Below, piece after piece: positions 5,275 through 5,308 of a stretch of DNA of 5,308 nt; within the stretch, counting starts at the first letter, position 1, and the number at the start of each line of letters is the position of its first letter. Both the position numbers and the translations under genes were made by a program. Origin of the DNA: CAYUFF01 sp964444075 (GTDB lineage Archaea; Aenigmatarchaeota; Aenigmatarchaeia; CG10238-14; SCSR01); assembly GCA_964444075.1 (NCBI GenBank), contig CAYUFF010000049.1:1-5308 (forward strand), given 5' to 3'. Below the pieces are notes generated by a model. That model saw nothing but the letters and a program-made list of their open reading frames with translations, made no database searches and was not told the origin of the DNA.

Positions 5275-5308
5275 ATCCTTGGCCGCTAGACGACGGGGCT
5301 ATCAAATT

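Larger units (their letters stand above)
5175..5300 (-). tRNA. tRNA-Gln (anticodon UUG) with two introns
   Basis: The gene spans 126 nt and would give a 73-nt mature tRNA after removal of 37-nt and 16-nt introns. The acceptor stem AGCCCCG/CGGGGCT is perfect (5300-5294 and 5182-5176) and the discriminator base is A (5175). The D stem is GTCT/GGAT with loop AGCGGCCAA. The anticodon stem is CCAGG/CCTGG, with loop CTTTGGA and anticodon TTG at 5250-5248. The variable loop is AGAC and the T arm GGCGG-TTCGAAT-CCGCC. An acceptor stem starting with A and the TTTGG loop are typical of archaeal tRNA-Gln. CCA is not encoded. The promoter lies outside the window. RuvBL follows 14-23 bp downstream, so the two may share a transcript. 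Confidence 0.93.

Noticed and set aside
5175..5300. Reading the tRNA as tRNA-Glu-like, with an anticodon stem CCGTC/GACGG
   Set aside because: GACGG overlaps the T stem, leaving no variable loop. The Gln reading with CCAGG/CCTGG and two introns gives a complete 73-nt cloverleaf.
1..5308. CRISPR array, insertion sequence or attachment site
   Set aside because: I see no spaced direct repeats, no transposase or integrase, and no terminal inverted repeats. The tRNA 3' end is not duplicated elsewhere in the window as an att site would be.

Overview
The window looks like chromosomal DNA from a thermophilic archaeon, most likely of the TACK/Thermoproteia side. The reasons are an Nre-family DNA repair protein, an archaeal TIP49/RuvB-like ATPase, a UPF0282 metallo-beta-lactamase protein (an archaeal family), Lys/Arg/Glu-rich proteins, leaderless-type promoters with a TATA element about 25-27 bases before the start codon, and a tRNA-Gln(UUG) with two bulge-helix-bulge introns. 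One of those introns is only 16 nt and sits at a non-canonical position, which is best known from Thermoproteales and relatives. The genus cannot be named from the sequence alone.

Layout from left to right: 1-212 is an AT-rich non-coding flank with small inverted repeats. An Nre-type DNA repair gene (minus, 213-1508) is read divergently from an SPL-family radical SAM gene (plus, 1560-2396). They share a 51-bp intergenic region holding one T6A2 element placed correctly as a TATA box for both genes. The radical SAM gene then meets a UPF0282 metallo-beta-lactamase gene (minus, 2393-3436) tail to tail, with a 4-bp overlap of stop codons. That gene is the second of a two-gene operon; the first codes for a small four-helix membrane protein (minus, 3433-3759) and overlaps it by ATGA. 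Upstream on the same strand are a RuvBL/TIP49-like AAA+ ATPase (3781-5151, GTG alternative at 5160) and, 14-23 bp before it, the intron-bearing tRNA-Gln (5175-5300).

How the genes may work together: the Nre protein carries a PCNA-binding (PIP) motif as its last seven residues, so it is probably recruited to the sliding clamp at damaged DNA. The divergent radical SAM protein belongs to a family often labelled 'DNA repair photolyase', and the shared promoter makes co-regulation plausible, although its substrate is unknown. The membrane protein and the metallo-hydrolase are almost certainly translated together. The ATPase is probably read through from the tRNA promoter. No mobile element, CRISPR array or classical defence system is visible. 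The most notable things are the doubly interrupted tRNA, the shared bidirectional promoter, a large charged insertion in the UPF0282 protein, and its coupling to an unrecognised membrane protein.
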